Source of the DNA: Chitinophaga sp. S165
Lineage (GTDB): Bacteria > Bacteroidota > Bacteroidia > Chitinophagales > Chitinophagaceae
DNA length: 64,000 bases
NCBI RefSeq assembly: GCF_003182155.1
Contig: NZ_QGTG01000001.1
Coordinates: 726,390 to 790,389 of the forward strand
Direction: 5' to 3'
Of this stretch, positions 35,068-47,400 are shown piece after piece; within the stretch, counting starts at the first letter, position 1; each line of letters starts with the position of its first letter. A program made the translations under genes and the position numbers. The notes under the pieces were generated by a model, which saw nothing but the letters and a program-made list of their open reading frames with translations, was not told where the DNA came from and searched no databases.

Positions 35068-35090
35068 TATCTTAAATGTAAATGGGATAA

Positions 35091-36065
35091 TTATCCTTTA
35101 AGCAAATTACTCTTCACATAACTATAGCTCTTCTTAATGCTTTCAAATGGATCAATGGAGATCTGGTCCTGTTCAACAAAAGCATACTTCACTCCTGCAA
35201 CACTTGCATTGGCAAAGATATTTCTGAAGTCAACAACACCGGTGCCTACTTCAGCAAATTTTACATGAGGAAGAATTTCTTTGGCAGTCTTGTGATCTGC
35301 ATCTCCGCCTGCGATCTTCTCTGTGGCTGATTTATCAATATCTTTTACATGCCACATAGAGAACCTGCCCGGATGTTTTTTAAACAGGGCTACAGGATCA
35401 ACATTCGCTTTGATAGCCCAGAAGAGGTCAAGTTCGAATGTTACCAATGACTTGTCAGTACCGTTCAGCATGATCTCATAACCGGAAGTTTTTGCATCCG
35501 GTTGCTGGCGGAACTCCCAATAGTGATTATGATAACCTATCAAGAGATCTGACTTCTGCGCCAACTCACCTGCTTTGTTCAGTTGTTCTGCCATGAACTT
35601 ATAATCATCAGCAGTCAGTTTATCCCACGTACCTGCAGGAGGAACCGGTACAACGAGGTATTTCTGTCCCAGATCTTTCGCGATTTCGATCTGCACTTTC
35701 AGCGCTTCATCTTTACCGTTACCACGGGTAAGGTACTCACTCAACTGATAGTGACCGCTGTGGGTAACAAGGTTATTGTCTTTCAGAAGAGATTTAAGGC
35801 CTTTCGGGTCCAATCCCCAGAATTGTTCTTTCTGATCGGGTGCTTTGTAACCATAAAATGTCTCAACGTGGTTGTAACCTGTTTGGGCTACCTTTTGGAT
35901 AGTACTTTTGACGTCTTTCGCCAGCTGCTCCCGCAGGGTGTATAACTGGATACCTATTCGGGTAACTGTATTTTCACGGCCTCTGCTGAAAATACCTGAC
36001 GGGTTGATCATAGCGCCGGCGGCTATCAGCCCCGCCTGCTGCATAAATGTTCTCCTTGAGCTCAT
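35091..36065 (-). CDS. Tat-exported sugar phosphate isomerase/epimerase-like protein
   Basis: From ATG 36065 (MSSRRTFMQQAGLIAAGAM) the product is 324 residues, starting with a twin-arginine signal. An upstream in-frame start at 36098 is less likely because it would bury the RR motif. The body is an AP endonuclease 2-type TIM barrel (GIQLYTLREQL, HSGHYQLSEYL, GYHNHYWEF, FELDLFWA, MWHVKDIDK, FVEQDQ). Conserved His, Glu and Asp at strand ends fit divalent-metal binding. Relatives act as sugar or inositol isomerases, and many exported Bacteroidota versions have no known substrate. It stands alone between a terminator and a 500-bp gap. Confidence 0.9.
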   Translation of the reverse strand: MSSRRTFMQQAGLIAAGAMINPSGIFSRGRENTVTRIGIQLYTLREQLAKDVKSTIQKVAQTGYNHVETFYGYKAPDQKEQFWGLDPKGLKSLLKDNNLVTHSGHYQLSEYLTRGNGKDEALKVQIEIAKDLGQKYLVVPVPPAGTWDKLTADDYKFMAEQLNKAGELAQKSDLLIGYHNHYWEFRQQPDAKTSGYEIMLNGTDKSLVTFELDLFWAIKANVDPVALFKKHPGRFSMWHVKDIDKSATEKIAGGDADHKTAKEILPHVKFAEVGTGVVDFRNIFANASVAGVKYAFVEQDQISIDPFESIKKSYSYVKSNLLKG

Positions 36066-36567
36066 GTTTTTTGTGTTTAACGTGGCATGGTAAGGCAATC
36101 AAAATACGAAAAAACGATCATCACAAGAAAAGTATAGGAAGAACGGTTATAATCTTATTCGGACCGGGGTGAAACAAAAAACATCATATGACACTTGCCG
36201 GATCAAGTTGAAAACCTGGGAATTTGTGTACTCAGCATAAATTTCAGAACGTCCAAACAAGACCATCTCTATCTGTTACTCCTTTCCTTGCAGTGCTGAA
36301 CCGGATAGTTTTGACAATCCGGAAATTTCCTCACATTAATAGATTCCTCACTATAGTTATCCTTCTACAGCGGTCGAATAGGTTATCTATAAGCTTTATA
36401 TAAGCTTATTAAAAGGTTACCAAAAGGATACTTAAATGGCGTTTATATATCAAATCGATATTGAAGTGACCTTTAAATGATATTTTGATGTCAATTTAGT
36501 ATCCTTATACGTACCTTAGAGAAACAATACAGAAAACTTGTAATTATAACCTCAAAACGACCTTTTT
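36066..36567. other. 502-bp intergenic region with inverted repeats
   Basis: No gene is visible. CCGGAT/ATCCGG (36301-36306 with 36317-36322) forms a small hairpin. A longer imperfect fold pairs GGATACT (36426-36432) with AGTATCC (36498-36504) and continues inward with AAAT/ATTT and ATCAAA/TTTGAT. It sits 64 bp before the next gene and could be its leader. The right half is strongly AT-rich. Confidence 0.45.
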
Positions 36568-37107
36568 ATGGCCATTGTTAAAGACAATATCCTCATGCAG
36601 CTTGTACGGGGCACCCTCGGCAAACAGATCACGATCTATGAAAGGAATGGGCAGATCATTATGGCGAAGAAACGCGGCCCATCAAAGAAAAAGCCTACGC
36701 AAAAACAGCTGGAGGCAAGGCATAAGATGACTATTGCTTCGATGCGTGCGCAGATAATGCTGGAAGATCCGCAGATAAAGGCTTATTATCAGTCGCTGGC
36801 AGGGCCGGGGCAAAATGCTTATAATATAGCAGTGAAGGATGCTTACCGCAGTCCGGAAGTTCAAAATATCAGATTAGAAGGTGATGAGGTTGTAGTGATT
36901 GCCCAAAATGAGTTTAGGGTAGCAGAAGTGGAGGTGAGGCTAATAGACGCTGACGGCGTTATCACCGAAAGTGGGCGTGCATTTTCGGGCTGGAACGGGA
37001 TTGACTGGCATTATAAGATCACTGCGCGGCCTGCAGGAGGTAAAGTCATTGTGATAGTAAAAAGTTTGCCGGGGAATTCAACCATAAAGGAATTGCTGCT
37101 TACATAA
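36568..37107 (+). CDS. Conserved protein of unknown function
   Basis: A 179-residue protein without signal peptide. The N-terminal third is basic (GKQITIYERNGQIIMAKKRG, PSKKKPTQKQLEARHKM). The middle (LEDPQIKAYYQSLAGPGQNAYNIAVKDAYRSPEV) is helical. The C-terminal half is beta-rich (VVVIAQNEFRVAEVEVRLID, GWNGIDWHYKITARPAGGKV), resembling a small Ig-like or SH3-like sheet. I recall similar proteins in other Bacteroidota, without a name or function. The VRGTLGKQITIYERNGQ start and basic patch could suit nucleic-acid or surface binding; this is a guess. Confidence 0.75.
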   Translation: MAIVKDNILMQLVRGTLGKQITIYERNGQIIMAKKRGPSKKKPTQKQLEARHKMTIASMRAQIMLEDPQIKAYYQSLAGPGQNAYNIAVKDAYRSPEVQNIRLEGDEVVVIAQNEFRVAEVEVRLIDADGVITESGRAFSGWNGIDWHYKITARPAGGKVIVIVKSLPGNSTIKELLLT

Positions 37108-37187
37108 AAAACGGCTTCACGGTTAAATCCCCAAGGTTTCCGACTCGATCGCACTAACTCTTACATAAGAAACAGAAGGCCCGCAGG

Positions 37188-37206
37188 AAGCGGGCCAGTG
37201 ATAGGT
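37188..37206 (-). terminator. Terminator after the porV-like gene
   Basis: GGCCCGC-AGGAA-GCGGGCC, a perfect 7-bp GC stem 23 bp past the porV-like stop. On the minus strand a T-rich stretch (TTCTGTTTCTT) follows. Confidence 0.75.
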
Positions 37207-37229
37207 ATAGGTTACAGGATAGGTCTCAT

Positions 37230-38360
37230 TTATTTCCACGGAAGATCTACCGTTGCGCCGAAACGCAGGGTATTGGACAGCGGGCTCCGGGTAGTTCCGC
37301 TGCCGGAAGGCACTATATAGGCGATATTGATCATAGCGGAACCATACTTGTATCCGACACCGGTGGTTAGATAATTACGGTCGCCATGGTATTTATCTTC
37401 ATAGAAATAGCCTGCGCGCACGAAAAACTCATCATTATAACTGTACTCACCTCCCAGGGATACCTGGAAGGATTTTAATCCGCCGTTAGCGCTGCTAAAT
37501 GATTTAAACCAGCTTTTTACAACACTGTAATCGTAATAGGACGCAATACCAGTGGAATCGCTTGGAACAACAGGCGTCAGCATCTTATTGAGTTCCAGAC
37601 CGAAAGTGAATTTATGGCCCTCCTGTGCCGGCAGTGTATAGGCAACACCAGCACCAAAATTCGAGGGCAGATATTCCTTGGCGGCGCTGTTATTACTATA
37701 GTTTACCCGGGAGCCCAGGTTTGTAATGGTTGCTCCTGTAGTCAGTCCTTTCCCGTCTTCGTCGAGCGCGTTGTAAGTCATAGAGATATCTACTCCAAAA
37801 GCGTTGCCTGCTTTATAATTGACGCCAGAGTTATTGGCATTGCCACTTGCCAGTTTCGAATAGATATAACGGGCAGCCAGAGCAAGGCTCAGACGATCTC
37901 CCAATTTACGGGCGTATCCACCTTCGAGAGAGAATTCCCTGGGGCTGGAACTACCCAATGGATTACCTGAAACATCTGCAAACTGGATATTACCCAGATT
38001 GAAATACCTGAGGGCACCGCTTACAGCCTGGTTGTCATCCAGCTTATGATACCCGCTAACGGTTGCCAGGTAAATCTTGTTACTGATCTCCCGCAGCCAG
38101 GGAGTGTATGAAACTGCGACGCCATCTGGCGATTCCGCAAAGACAATCTTAGACAAATTATAGAATGGTGCATTGGCATCCGCTTTTGTAGCGATACCCA
38201 TTTCACCCATACCACCTGCACGGGCATCGGGTGATATCCGCAGGAATGGCGCTGCAGACGTAGCCACATTAATAGTCTTATCCTGTGCATGAGAAATAAC
38301 AGGCAGACCTGTTGATATCAAAAAAGCTAATACTGCAGAATGAAAACAAAAACGTATCAT
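37230..38360 (-). CDS. porV: PorV-like T9SS outer-membrane protein
   Basis: A 376-residue protein with a signal peptide (ends ISHAQ). It matches PorV/LptO: AAPFLRISPDARAGGMGEMGIATKADANAPFYNLSKIVFA at the N-terminus, read here as residues ~36-76. A 14-strand FadL-like barrel follows (YNDEFFVRAGYFYEDKYHG, GVGYKYGSAMINIAY, LSNTLRFGATVDLPW). Known role: PorV collects T9SS substrates from the SprA translocon and hands them to the surface attachment machinery. It lies 52 bp after the giant T9SS adhesin in the same direction, so it is probably co-transcribed and may serve that cargo. Bacteroidota often keep a separate housekeeping porV, and whether this is the only copy cannot be seen here. Confidence 0.88.
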   Translation of the reverse strand: MIRFCFHSAVLAFLISTGLPVISHAQDKTINVATSAAPFLRISPDARAGGMGEMGIATKADANAPFYNLSKIVFAESPDGVAVSYTPWLREISNKIYLATVSGYHKLDDNQAVSGALRYFNLGNIQFADVSGNPLGSSSPREFSLEGGYARKLGDRLSLALAARYIYSKLASGNANNSGVNYKAGNAFGVDISMTYNALDEDGKGLTTGATITNLGSRVNYSNNSAAKEYLPSNFGAGVAYTLPAQEGHKFTFGLELNKMLTPVVPSDSTGIASYYDYSVVKSWFKSFSSANGGLKSFQVSLGGEYSYNDEFFVRAGYFYEDKYHGDRNYLTTGVGYKYGSAMINIAYIVPSGSGTTRSPLSNTLRFGATVDLPWK

Positions 38361-38373
38361 CTCAATTGTTTTG

Positions 38374-38407
38374 TATAGTCCTGGTAACGGCGGTTACCAG
38401 GACTATA
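38374..38407 (-). promoter_or_regulatory. Perfect 15-bp hairpin between adhesin and porV-like genes
   Basis: TATAGTCCTGGTAAC-GGCG-GTTACCAGGACTATA begins 6 nt after the adhesin stop and ends 14 nt before the porV-like start codon. No T-run follows on the minus strand, so it is not a simple terminator. An RNA-processing, 3'-stabilising or partial-termination role would let the two genes be made in different amounts. Confidence 0.75.
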
Positions 38408-38412
38408 AGTGG

Positions 38413-41400
38413 TTATCTTGCTATTACGACCGTCGTGTTAAAGGAGCCCTCTTTCATCCTGATGTAGAGTACATAGGTGCCTGAAGGAACACGCTGTGTA
38501 TTGATCTTCAGTATTCCGTTCTTCACAATACCCGCCTGTTGCAGCAACACCTGTCCTGCCATGCTCGTCATAGTCACATTGGCATCTCCATCCCTGATTT
38601 CTATGAAACGTACATTCACCTCGTCACTTGCCGGCATCGGGAAGACAATGTCTATACCTGAACCAAACTTCACTCGGAGCGTAATTGTGGTCGAAGCTAT
38701 ATTTCCGTTGCCTGCCATATCTGTAGCTACATTCTCAGCAACACTTACGGTCAATTCACCGTTTCCATCCGGAGCAAGGACCACTTCATAGGTGCTTGGC
38801 GACAGTTGTTTAAATTCCTTCACCGTACCATTTTTCACGGTGATATCAGAAGATGAAAAGTCAATCACATCTTCAGTAAACCTAAACGTAAAGGTTACAG
38901 GTCCGCTCAATGGCTCCTCTCTCAATGTCAACATAGACACCTGTGGTCTCGTGAGATCTACTGTCAGTATAACCTCGTTGCTATGAGCGCTTTCGTTACC
39001 CTGTTTGTCGGATGCAGTCACAGTAATGTTGTGTGCACCTTCTGCCAGTGCAGGATCATAGGTATAAGACCAATCGCCATTAGCATCTACCACGGCTGTA
39101 CCTACGGCCTTGTCATCTGTGTAAACCGTGATGGTTGTTCCTGGTTCTCCTTTACCGGTGATGGTAGGTGTACCGGTGTTTACCAGACCAGGGGTGTTAA
39201 TTCCTGGTAATACCGGTGCTTCCGGAACATCAGGGGCCACCGCATCGATCGAGAATGTAAGCGGACCACCAGGAGTACTTGTATTGCCGGCGGCATCTGT
39301 AGCTGTAGCAGTTATACTATGTGCACCCTGAGATAAAGCAGGATTGAATGTATATGTGTAATGACCGTTTGCATCTGCGGGAGTAGTACCGACAACCACA
39401 CCATCTACATAAATAGTTACCGTGCTGTTAGGTTCAGCGGCTCCTGAGATAGTTGGCTTAGTGGTAGTAATTACACCGTTGTTGATAGGTGTTTCCAGAA
39501 CAACAGTTGGAGCAGCAGGCGCCTGGGTATCTACAGCGAGACTCAGCGGAGGTGTTTGCTGGCTGGTATTGCCAGCAGCATCTGTTGCGGTAGTGGTCAC
39601 GTTATGATTACCGTCGGGCAACGCAGGATTGAAAGTATAGCTATAGTTGCCATTTCCATCTGCAGTTGTTGTACCGGCAGGTTTACCGTCCACGATGATA
39701 GTTACAGTGCTGTTCGGTTCTGCTTTACCGGAAACAGTTGGAGTATTATCATTTGTAGGTGATTTGTCGGTCGTAACTGTCGGAACAGCCGGAGCCTGTG
39801 TATCGATCACGATAGCCAGTGCCGGGCTTTGTCCACTGGTATTATCGGTAGCATCTGTTGCGGTCACTGTAATATTGTGAGGTCCGTCAGTCAAAGCCGG
39901 ATCAAACGTATAGGTATAGTGACCGTTTGCGTCTGCTTTGGTGGTGCCTACAGGTTTACCATCCACGTACACTGTTACTGTACTGTTGGCTTCTGCGTCA
40001 CCTTTGATAGATGGCGTGGCATCATTAATGATGCCATTGTTGCCACCGATCAGTTGAGGCGCAGCTGGCGTTTCGGGAGCCGCTGCATCAATGGTGATGT
40101 TTAAGGCCGGACTGTGTGCACTGGTATTACCTACTGCATCTGTAGATGTAGCGGTAATAGCGTAGCTACCATCAGCCAGGGCTGGATTAAAAGTATATGT
40201 ATAGTTACCGTTCGCATCTGCTTTTGCCGTACCAACGTTATTACCTCCCACATAGATCGTCACTGTGCTGTTAGCTTCTGCTGTACCGGTCACTGTCGGC
40301 GTGTTATCGCTGGTAGGAGTTTTTTCGGTTGTAATAGTCGGTACTCCCGGCGCCTGCGTATCGATAACTATATTCAGCGTTGCACTAGATGCACTGGTAT
40401 TACCTACGCCATCAGTAGATGTTGCTGTGAAGGCATGTGTACCATCAGTCAATGCTGTCGGTGTGGTGAAGGTATAAGTACCACCTGCGCTAGCTGTAGT
40501 TGTACCGGCAATGTTACCATCTATAATGATAGTTACAGTGCTATTAGCTTCTGCTGTACCAGTTACTGTTGGTGTATTGTCAGCAGTTGGATTCACTGCA
40601 GTAGTGATAGTTGGTACAATTGGCGCCTGCGTATCGATAACGATATTCAGTGTTGCACTAGATGCACTGGTATTACCCACGCCATCCGTAGATGTAGCAG
40701 TGAAGGCATGCGTACCATCAGTAAGCGCTGTTGGTGCGGTGAATGTATAAGTACCTGCTGCAGTAGCAGTAGCTGTACCGGCAACATTACCATCTATAAT
40801 GATGGTCACTGTGCTGTTAGCTTCTGCTGTACCGGTGACGGTTGGTGTATTGTCAGCAGTTGGATTCACTGCGGTAGTAACAGTCGGCACAATTGGCGCC
40901 TGCGTATCAACAACGATATTCAACGTTGCGCTTGTTCCACTAGTATTACCTACGCCATCAGTAGATGTAGCGGTAAATGCATGCGTACCATCAGTCAGTG
41001 GTGTTGGTGCGGTGAAGGTATAAGTACCTGCTGCAGTAGCAGTAGCTGTACCGGCAACATTACCATCTATAATGATGGTCACTGTGCTGTTAGCTTCTGC
41101 TGTACCGGTTACTGTTGGTGTATTGTCAGCAGTTGGATTCACAGTGGTAGTGATAGTTGGTACTATCGGAGCCTGTGTATCGATAACGATATTCAGTGTC
41201 GCACTTGTTGCACTCGTATTGCCCACGCCGTCGGTGGATGTAGCAGTGAAGGCATGCGTACCATCAGTCAGTGGCGTTGGTGCTGTGAATGTATAAGTAC
41301 CACCTGCGGTAGCAGTAGTTGTACCGGCTACACTTCCATCTATAATAATGGCCACAGTACTATTAGCTTCCGCTGTACCGGTGACAGTTGGAGTATTATC

Positions 41401-44400
41401 CGCAGTTGGATTCACAGCTGTAGTGATAGTCGGTACAATTGGCGCCTGTGTATCGATAACGATATTTAGTGTTGCACTAGATGCACTGGTATTACCTACG
41501 CCATCGGTAGATGTAGCTGTGAAGGCATGCGTACCATCAGTCAGTGGTGTTGGTGCGGTGAATGTATATGTACCTGCTACAGTAGCAGTAGTTGTACCGG
41601 CAATACTACCATCTATAATGATTGTTACTGTGCTATTAGCTTCTGCCGTGCCAGTTACAGTCGGTGTATTATCTGCGGTTGGATTTACTGCAGTGGTAAT
41701 GGTTGGTACAATTGGCGCCTGCGTATCAATAACGATATTCAGCGTCGCACTTGTTGCACTGGTATTACCTACTCCATCCGTAGCCGTAGCAGTGAATGCA
41801 TGTGTACCATCAGTCAGTGGTGTTGGACTCGTGAATGTATATGTACCTGCTGCAGTAGCAGTAGTTGTACCGGCAACAATACCATCTATAATGATCGTCA
41901 CAGTGCTATTAGCTTCTGCCGTGCCAGTTACAGTCGGTGTATTATCTGCGGTTGGATTTACTGCAGTGGTAATGGTTGGCACAATTGGCGCCTGCGTATC
42001 GATAACGATATTTAGTGTTGCACTAGATGCACTGGTATTACCTACGCCATCGGTAGATGTAGCGGTGAATGCATGCGTACCATCAGTAAGCGCTGTCGGT
42101 GTTGTGAATGTATAAGTACCGGCTGCAGTAGCTGTAGTTGTACCAGCAACACTACCATCTACAATGATAGTAACAGTGCTGTTAGCTTCTGCTGTACCAG
42201 TTACAGTTGGTGTGTTATCCGCAGTTGGATTCACTGCTGTAGTGATAGTCGGTACTATCGGTGCCTGCGTATCGATAATGACATTCAGCGTCGCACTTGT
42301 TGCACTGGTATTACCTACTCCATCCGTAGATGTTGCGGTGAATGCATGCGTACCGTCAGGCAGCGCTGTTGGTGCGGTGAATGTATAGGTACCGGCTGCA
42401 GTAGCAGTAGTTGTACCGGCTACACTACCATCTATAATGATGGTCACAGTGCTGTTAGCTTCCGCGGTACCTGTTACGGTTGGTGTATTATCAGCCGTTG
42501 GATTCACTGCGGTAGTGATAGTTGGTACGATTGGTGCCTGTGTATCAATAACGATATTTAGTGTTGCGCTTGTTCCACTAGTATTTCCTACACCATCGGT
42601 AGATGTTGCGGTGAAGGCATGTGTCCCGTCAGTCAGTGGTGTTGGAGTCGTGAATGTATAGGTACCACCTGCACTAGCTGTAGTTGTACCAGCAATGTTA
42701 CCATCTATAATGATCGTTACTGTGCTGTTAGCTTCTGCAGTACCTGTTACGGTTGGTGTATTGTCAGCAGTTGGATTCACTGCTGTAGTAATAGTCGGCA
42801 CAATTGGTGCCTGCGTATCGATAACAATATTCAGTGTCGCACTTGTTCCACTGGTATTACCCACGCCATCCGTAGATGTAGCAGTGAATGCATGCGTACC
42901 ATCAGTCAGTGCTGTTGGAGTCGTGAATGTATAAGTACCACCTGTGGTAGCAACCGCCGTACCAGCAACACTACCATCTATAATGATCGTTACTGTGCTG
43001 TTAGCTTCTGCAGTACCTGTTACGGTTGGTGTATTATCAGCAGTTGGATTCACAGCTGTAATGATTGTCGGTACTATCGGTGCCTGTGTATCAATAACGA
43101 TATTCAGCGTTGCACTTGATGCACTGGTATTACCAACTCCATCGGTTGAAGTAGCAGTGAATGCATGCGTACCATCAGTCAGTGGCGTTGGAGTCGTGAA
43201 TGTATATGTACCTGCTGCAGTAGCAGTAGTTGTACCGGCTACACTTCCATCTATAATGATAGCCACAGTGCTGTTAGCTTCTGCTATACCGGTTACTGTT
43301 GGTGTATTGTCAGCAGTTGGATTCACAGCGGTAGTGATAGTTGGTACTATCGGTGCCTGCGTATCGATAACGATATTCAGCGTCGCGCTTGTTCCACTGG
43401 TATTACCTACACCATCGGTAGATGTTGCGGTGAATGCATGCGTACCATCAGTCAGTGGTGTTGGAGCCGTGAATGTATAGGTACCGGTTGCAGTAGCTGT
43501 AGTTGTACCGGCAATGTTACCATCTATAATGATTGTTACTGTGCTGTTAGCTTCTGCTGTACCTGTTACAGTTGGTGTATTATCAGCAGTTGGATTCACA
43601 GCTGTAGTGATGGTTGGTACAATTGGCGCCTGCGTATCGATAACGATATTCAGCGTTGCACTTGTCGCACTGGTATTACCCACGCCATCAGTAGATGTGG
43701 CAGTGAAGGCATGCGTACCATCAGTCAGCGCTGTTGGTGCGGTGAATGTATAGGTACCGGCTGCAGTAGCAGTAGTTGTACCGGCAACAATACCATCTAT
43801 AATGATCGTCACAGTGCTATTAGCTTCTGCTGTACCTGTTACAGTTGGTGTATTATCAGCAGTTGGATTTACAGCTGTAGTGATGGTTGGTACAATCGGC
43901 GCCTGCGTATCAATAACGATATTCAGCGTCGCACTTGATGCACTGGTATTACCTACTCCATCGGTAGATGTAGCGGTGAATGCATGCGTACCATCAGTCA
44001 GTGGCGTTGGTGCTGTAAAAGTATAAGTACCACCTGCAGTAGCTGTAGTTGTACCAGCAACACTACCATCTACAATGATAGTAACAGTGCTGTTAGCTTC
44101 TGCTGTACCAGTTACAGTTGGTGTGTTATCCGCAGTTGGATTTACTGCTGTAGTAATAGTCGGCACAATTGGCGCCTGCGTATCAATAACGATATTCAGC
44201 GTCGCACTTGATGCACTGGTATTACCAACTCCATCGGTTGAAGTAGCAGTGAATGCATGCGTACCATCAGTCAGTGCTGTTGGCGCTGTGAAGGTATAAG
44301 TACCAGCTGCAGTAGCAGTAGTTGTACCGACTACACTTCCATCTATAATGATAATAACAGTGCTGTTGGCTTCTGCTGTACCTGTTACGGTTGGTGTGTT

Positions 44401-47400
44401 ATCCGCAGTTGGATTCACAGCGGTAGTAATAGTCGGCACAATTGGCGCCTGCGTATCGATAACGATATTCAGCGTCGCACTTGTTGCACTCGTATTACCT
44501 ACTCCATCCGTAGATGTAGCGGTGAATGCATGCGTACCATCAGTCAGCGCTGTTGGTGCGGTGAATGTATAGGTACCGGCTGCAGTAGCAGTAGTTGTAC
44601 CGGCAACAATACCATCTATAATGATCGTCACAGTGCTGTTCGCCTCTGCTGTACCGGTTACAGTTGGTGTATTATCAGCAGTTGGATTTACTGCAGTGGT
44701 AATGGTTGGCACAATTGGCGCCTGCGTATCAATAACGATATTCAGCGTCGCACTTGATGCACTGGTATTACCAACTCCATCGGTTGAAGTAGCAGTGAAT
44801 GCATGCGTACCATCAGTCAGTGCTGTTGGCGCTGTGAAGGTATAAGTACCAGCTGCAGTAGCAGTAGTTGTACCGACTACACTTCCATCTATAATGATAA
44901 TAACAGTGCTGTTGGCTTCTGCTGTACCTGTTACGGTTGGTGTGTTATCCGCAGTTGGATTCACAGCGGTAGTAATAGTCGGCACAATTGGCGCCTGCGT
45001 ATCGATAACGATGTTCAGCGTTGCGCTTGTTCCACTAGCATTTCCTACACCATCGGTAGATGTTGCAGTGAATGCATGCGTACCATCAGTCAGCGCTGTT
45101 GGAGTCGTGAATGTATAAGTACCTGCTGCAGTAGCAACCGCTGTACCAGCAACACTACCATCTATAATGATAGTCACAGTGCTATTAACTTCTGCTGTAC
45201 CGGTTACAGTTGGTGTATTATCAGTAGTTGGATTCACTGCTGTAGTGATAGTCGGTACTATCGGTGCCTGCGTATCGATAACGATATTCAGTGTTGCACT
45301 AGATGCACTCGTATTACCTACGCCATCCGTAGATGTAGCGGTGAAGGCATGCGTACCATCAGTCAGTGCTGTTGGAGTCGTGAATGTATATGTACCACCT
45401 GCAGTAGCTGTAGTTGTACCAGCAACACTACCATCTACAATGATAGTAACAGTGCTGTTAGCTTCTGCTGTACCTGTTACAGTTGGTGTATTGTCAGTAG
45501 TTGGATTCACTGCTGTAGTGATAGTCGGTACTATCGGTGCCTGCGTATCGATAACGATATTCAGCGTTGCGCTTGTTCCACTGGTATTACCTGCGCCATC
45601 AGTAGATGTAGCAGTGAACGCATGTGTACCGTCAGAGAGTTGTGTTGGTACAGTGAAAGTATATGCGCCACCTGCACTAGCAGTAGCTGTACCGGCAGCA
45701 ATACCATCTACAATGATGGTGACAGTGCTGTTAGGCTCCGCAGTACCGGTAACTGCCGGTGTATTATCAGCCGTTGGATTCTGAGCCGTGGTGATGGTTG
45801 GAATTGCCGGTACCTGGGTATCGACCAGGATATTCAGCGGAGCACTCTGAGGACCGGTGTTAGTAGCTGCATCAGTAGCAGTAGCGGTAATGCCGCGCAG
45901 CCCATCAGGTAATGATGAAGTGAATGTGTACGCATAATTCCCACTTGCATCTGCGATAGTAGAACCGGCCAATGCACCGTCACGATAAATAGTTACAGTG
46001 CTGTTAGGCTCCGCGGTACCCGTTACGGTCGGGGTATTATCATTAGCCGGAGTGATCACAGCAGATACAACAGGAGCAGGAGGCGCCTGGGTATCAACGG
46101 TGATGTTCAATACAGGACTGTGTACACTGATGTTGCCTGCTGCATCAGTAGCTGTGGCACTTAAAGCGTACACATTATCTGCCAATGCAGGATTGAATGT
46201 ATAAGAATAATTGCCACTGGCATTTGCTGTGACAGTAGTAACGACAATTACACCTCTGTAAATAGTTACTGTGCTGTTAGGTTCAGCTGTACCTGTTACA
46301 GTCGGCGTATTATTATTTGTGATCGTTCTATTGGTAGTAATAGCTGGTGCAGCCGGTGCAGTAGCATCTACTGTGATATTCAGCGGAGCACTTTGTGCAC
46401 TGGTATTGCCTATGGCGTCCGTAGCTGTTGCAGTGACTGCATAAGTGCCGTCTGGCAACGCCGGGTTAAAAGTATATGTATAATTACCGCCACCATTTGG
46501 AGTAGCAGTACCAATAGCTATGCCGTCCTTATAGATGGTGACAGTGCTATTAGCATCTGTAGTGGCAGTAACGGTCGGTGTATTATCGTTGGTCAGTGTC
46601 TGAGCTGTAGTAAGCGTTGGCACAGCCGGCGCCTGCGTATCGATCGTAAAGTTCAGGGCCGGGCTCTGTGCACTGGTGTTACCTGCCGCATCGGTGGCAG
46701 TCACCTTAATCGTTTTAAGTCCGTCGGGCAGTACAGGGAAGGTAAAGATGTAATCCCCGTTGTTATCCGCCAGAGCAGTACCGACAGCTGTACCTCCATT
46801 ATAGATGGTGACAGTGCTGTTGGGTTCCGCATTACCTATAATAGTAGGCGTGTTATCGCTAGTTACACCGGCAACGCCGCCTACCAATGTTGGAGCAGCA
46901 GGTATATTTGGTGCTGTAACATCTATCGTCAGTGGGAATGGATCACTGCTAACGCTTACGTTGCCCGCCACATCTGTGGCAGTCACAGTAATATTGTGCA
47001 ATGATATGCTCATAGAAGGCGCCGTGAGTGTCCACTGACCAGCCGCATTGGTCGTAGCCGTACCGATCTGGGTAACGCCGTCATATATTTTCACCTGGGA
47101 GCCTGGTTCGGCAGAACCGGTCAGGTCAGGTGTAACATCATTTGATGCACTTCCGCTACCGGAAGCCAGGGCAGGCTGACCGGGTTTGGCCGGAGCCGTT
47201 CTGTCCACTGTTATTGTATAAACAGCACTCGCAGCACTGGTGTTACTCCCTGTAGTGGCAGTAGCCGTAAAGGCATAGGTACCATCAGCCAGCGTAGTAC
47301 CTGTATAGTTAAATGTCCAGTTACCTGAACCATTTACAGTAGTAGTGCCTACAGATCCCAGATCGGCCCTGTACACGGTGATTGTGGCAGACGATTGCCC

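Noticed and set aside
40114..45912. Many long rightward frames opposite the adhesin (for example 41348-42115 and 44803-45912)
   Set aside because: They recur every 273 bp and are reverse-strand shadows of the Ig repeats. Their products are odd Cys/Ser-rich or Val-rich repeats, and the opposite frame has signal peptide, domains and sorting signal.
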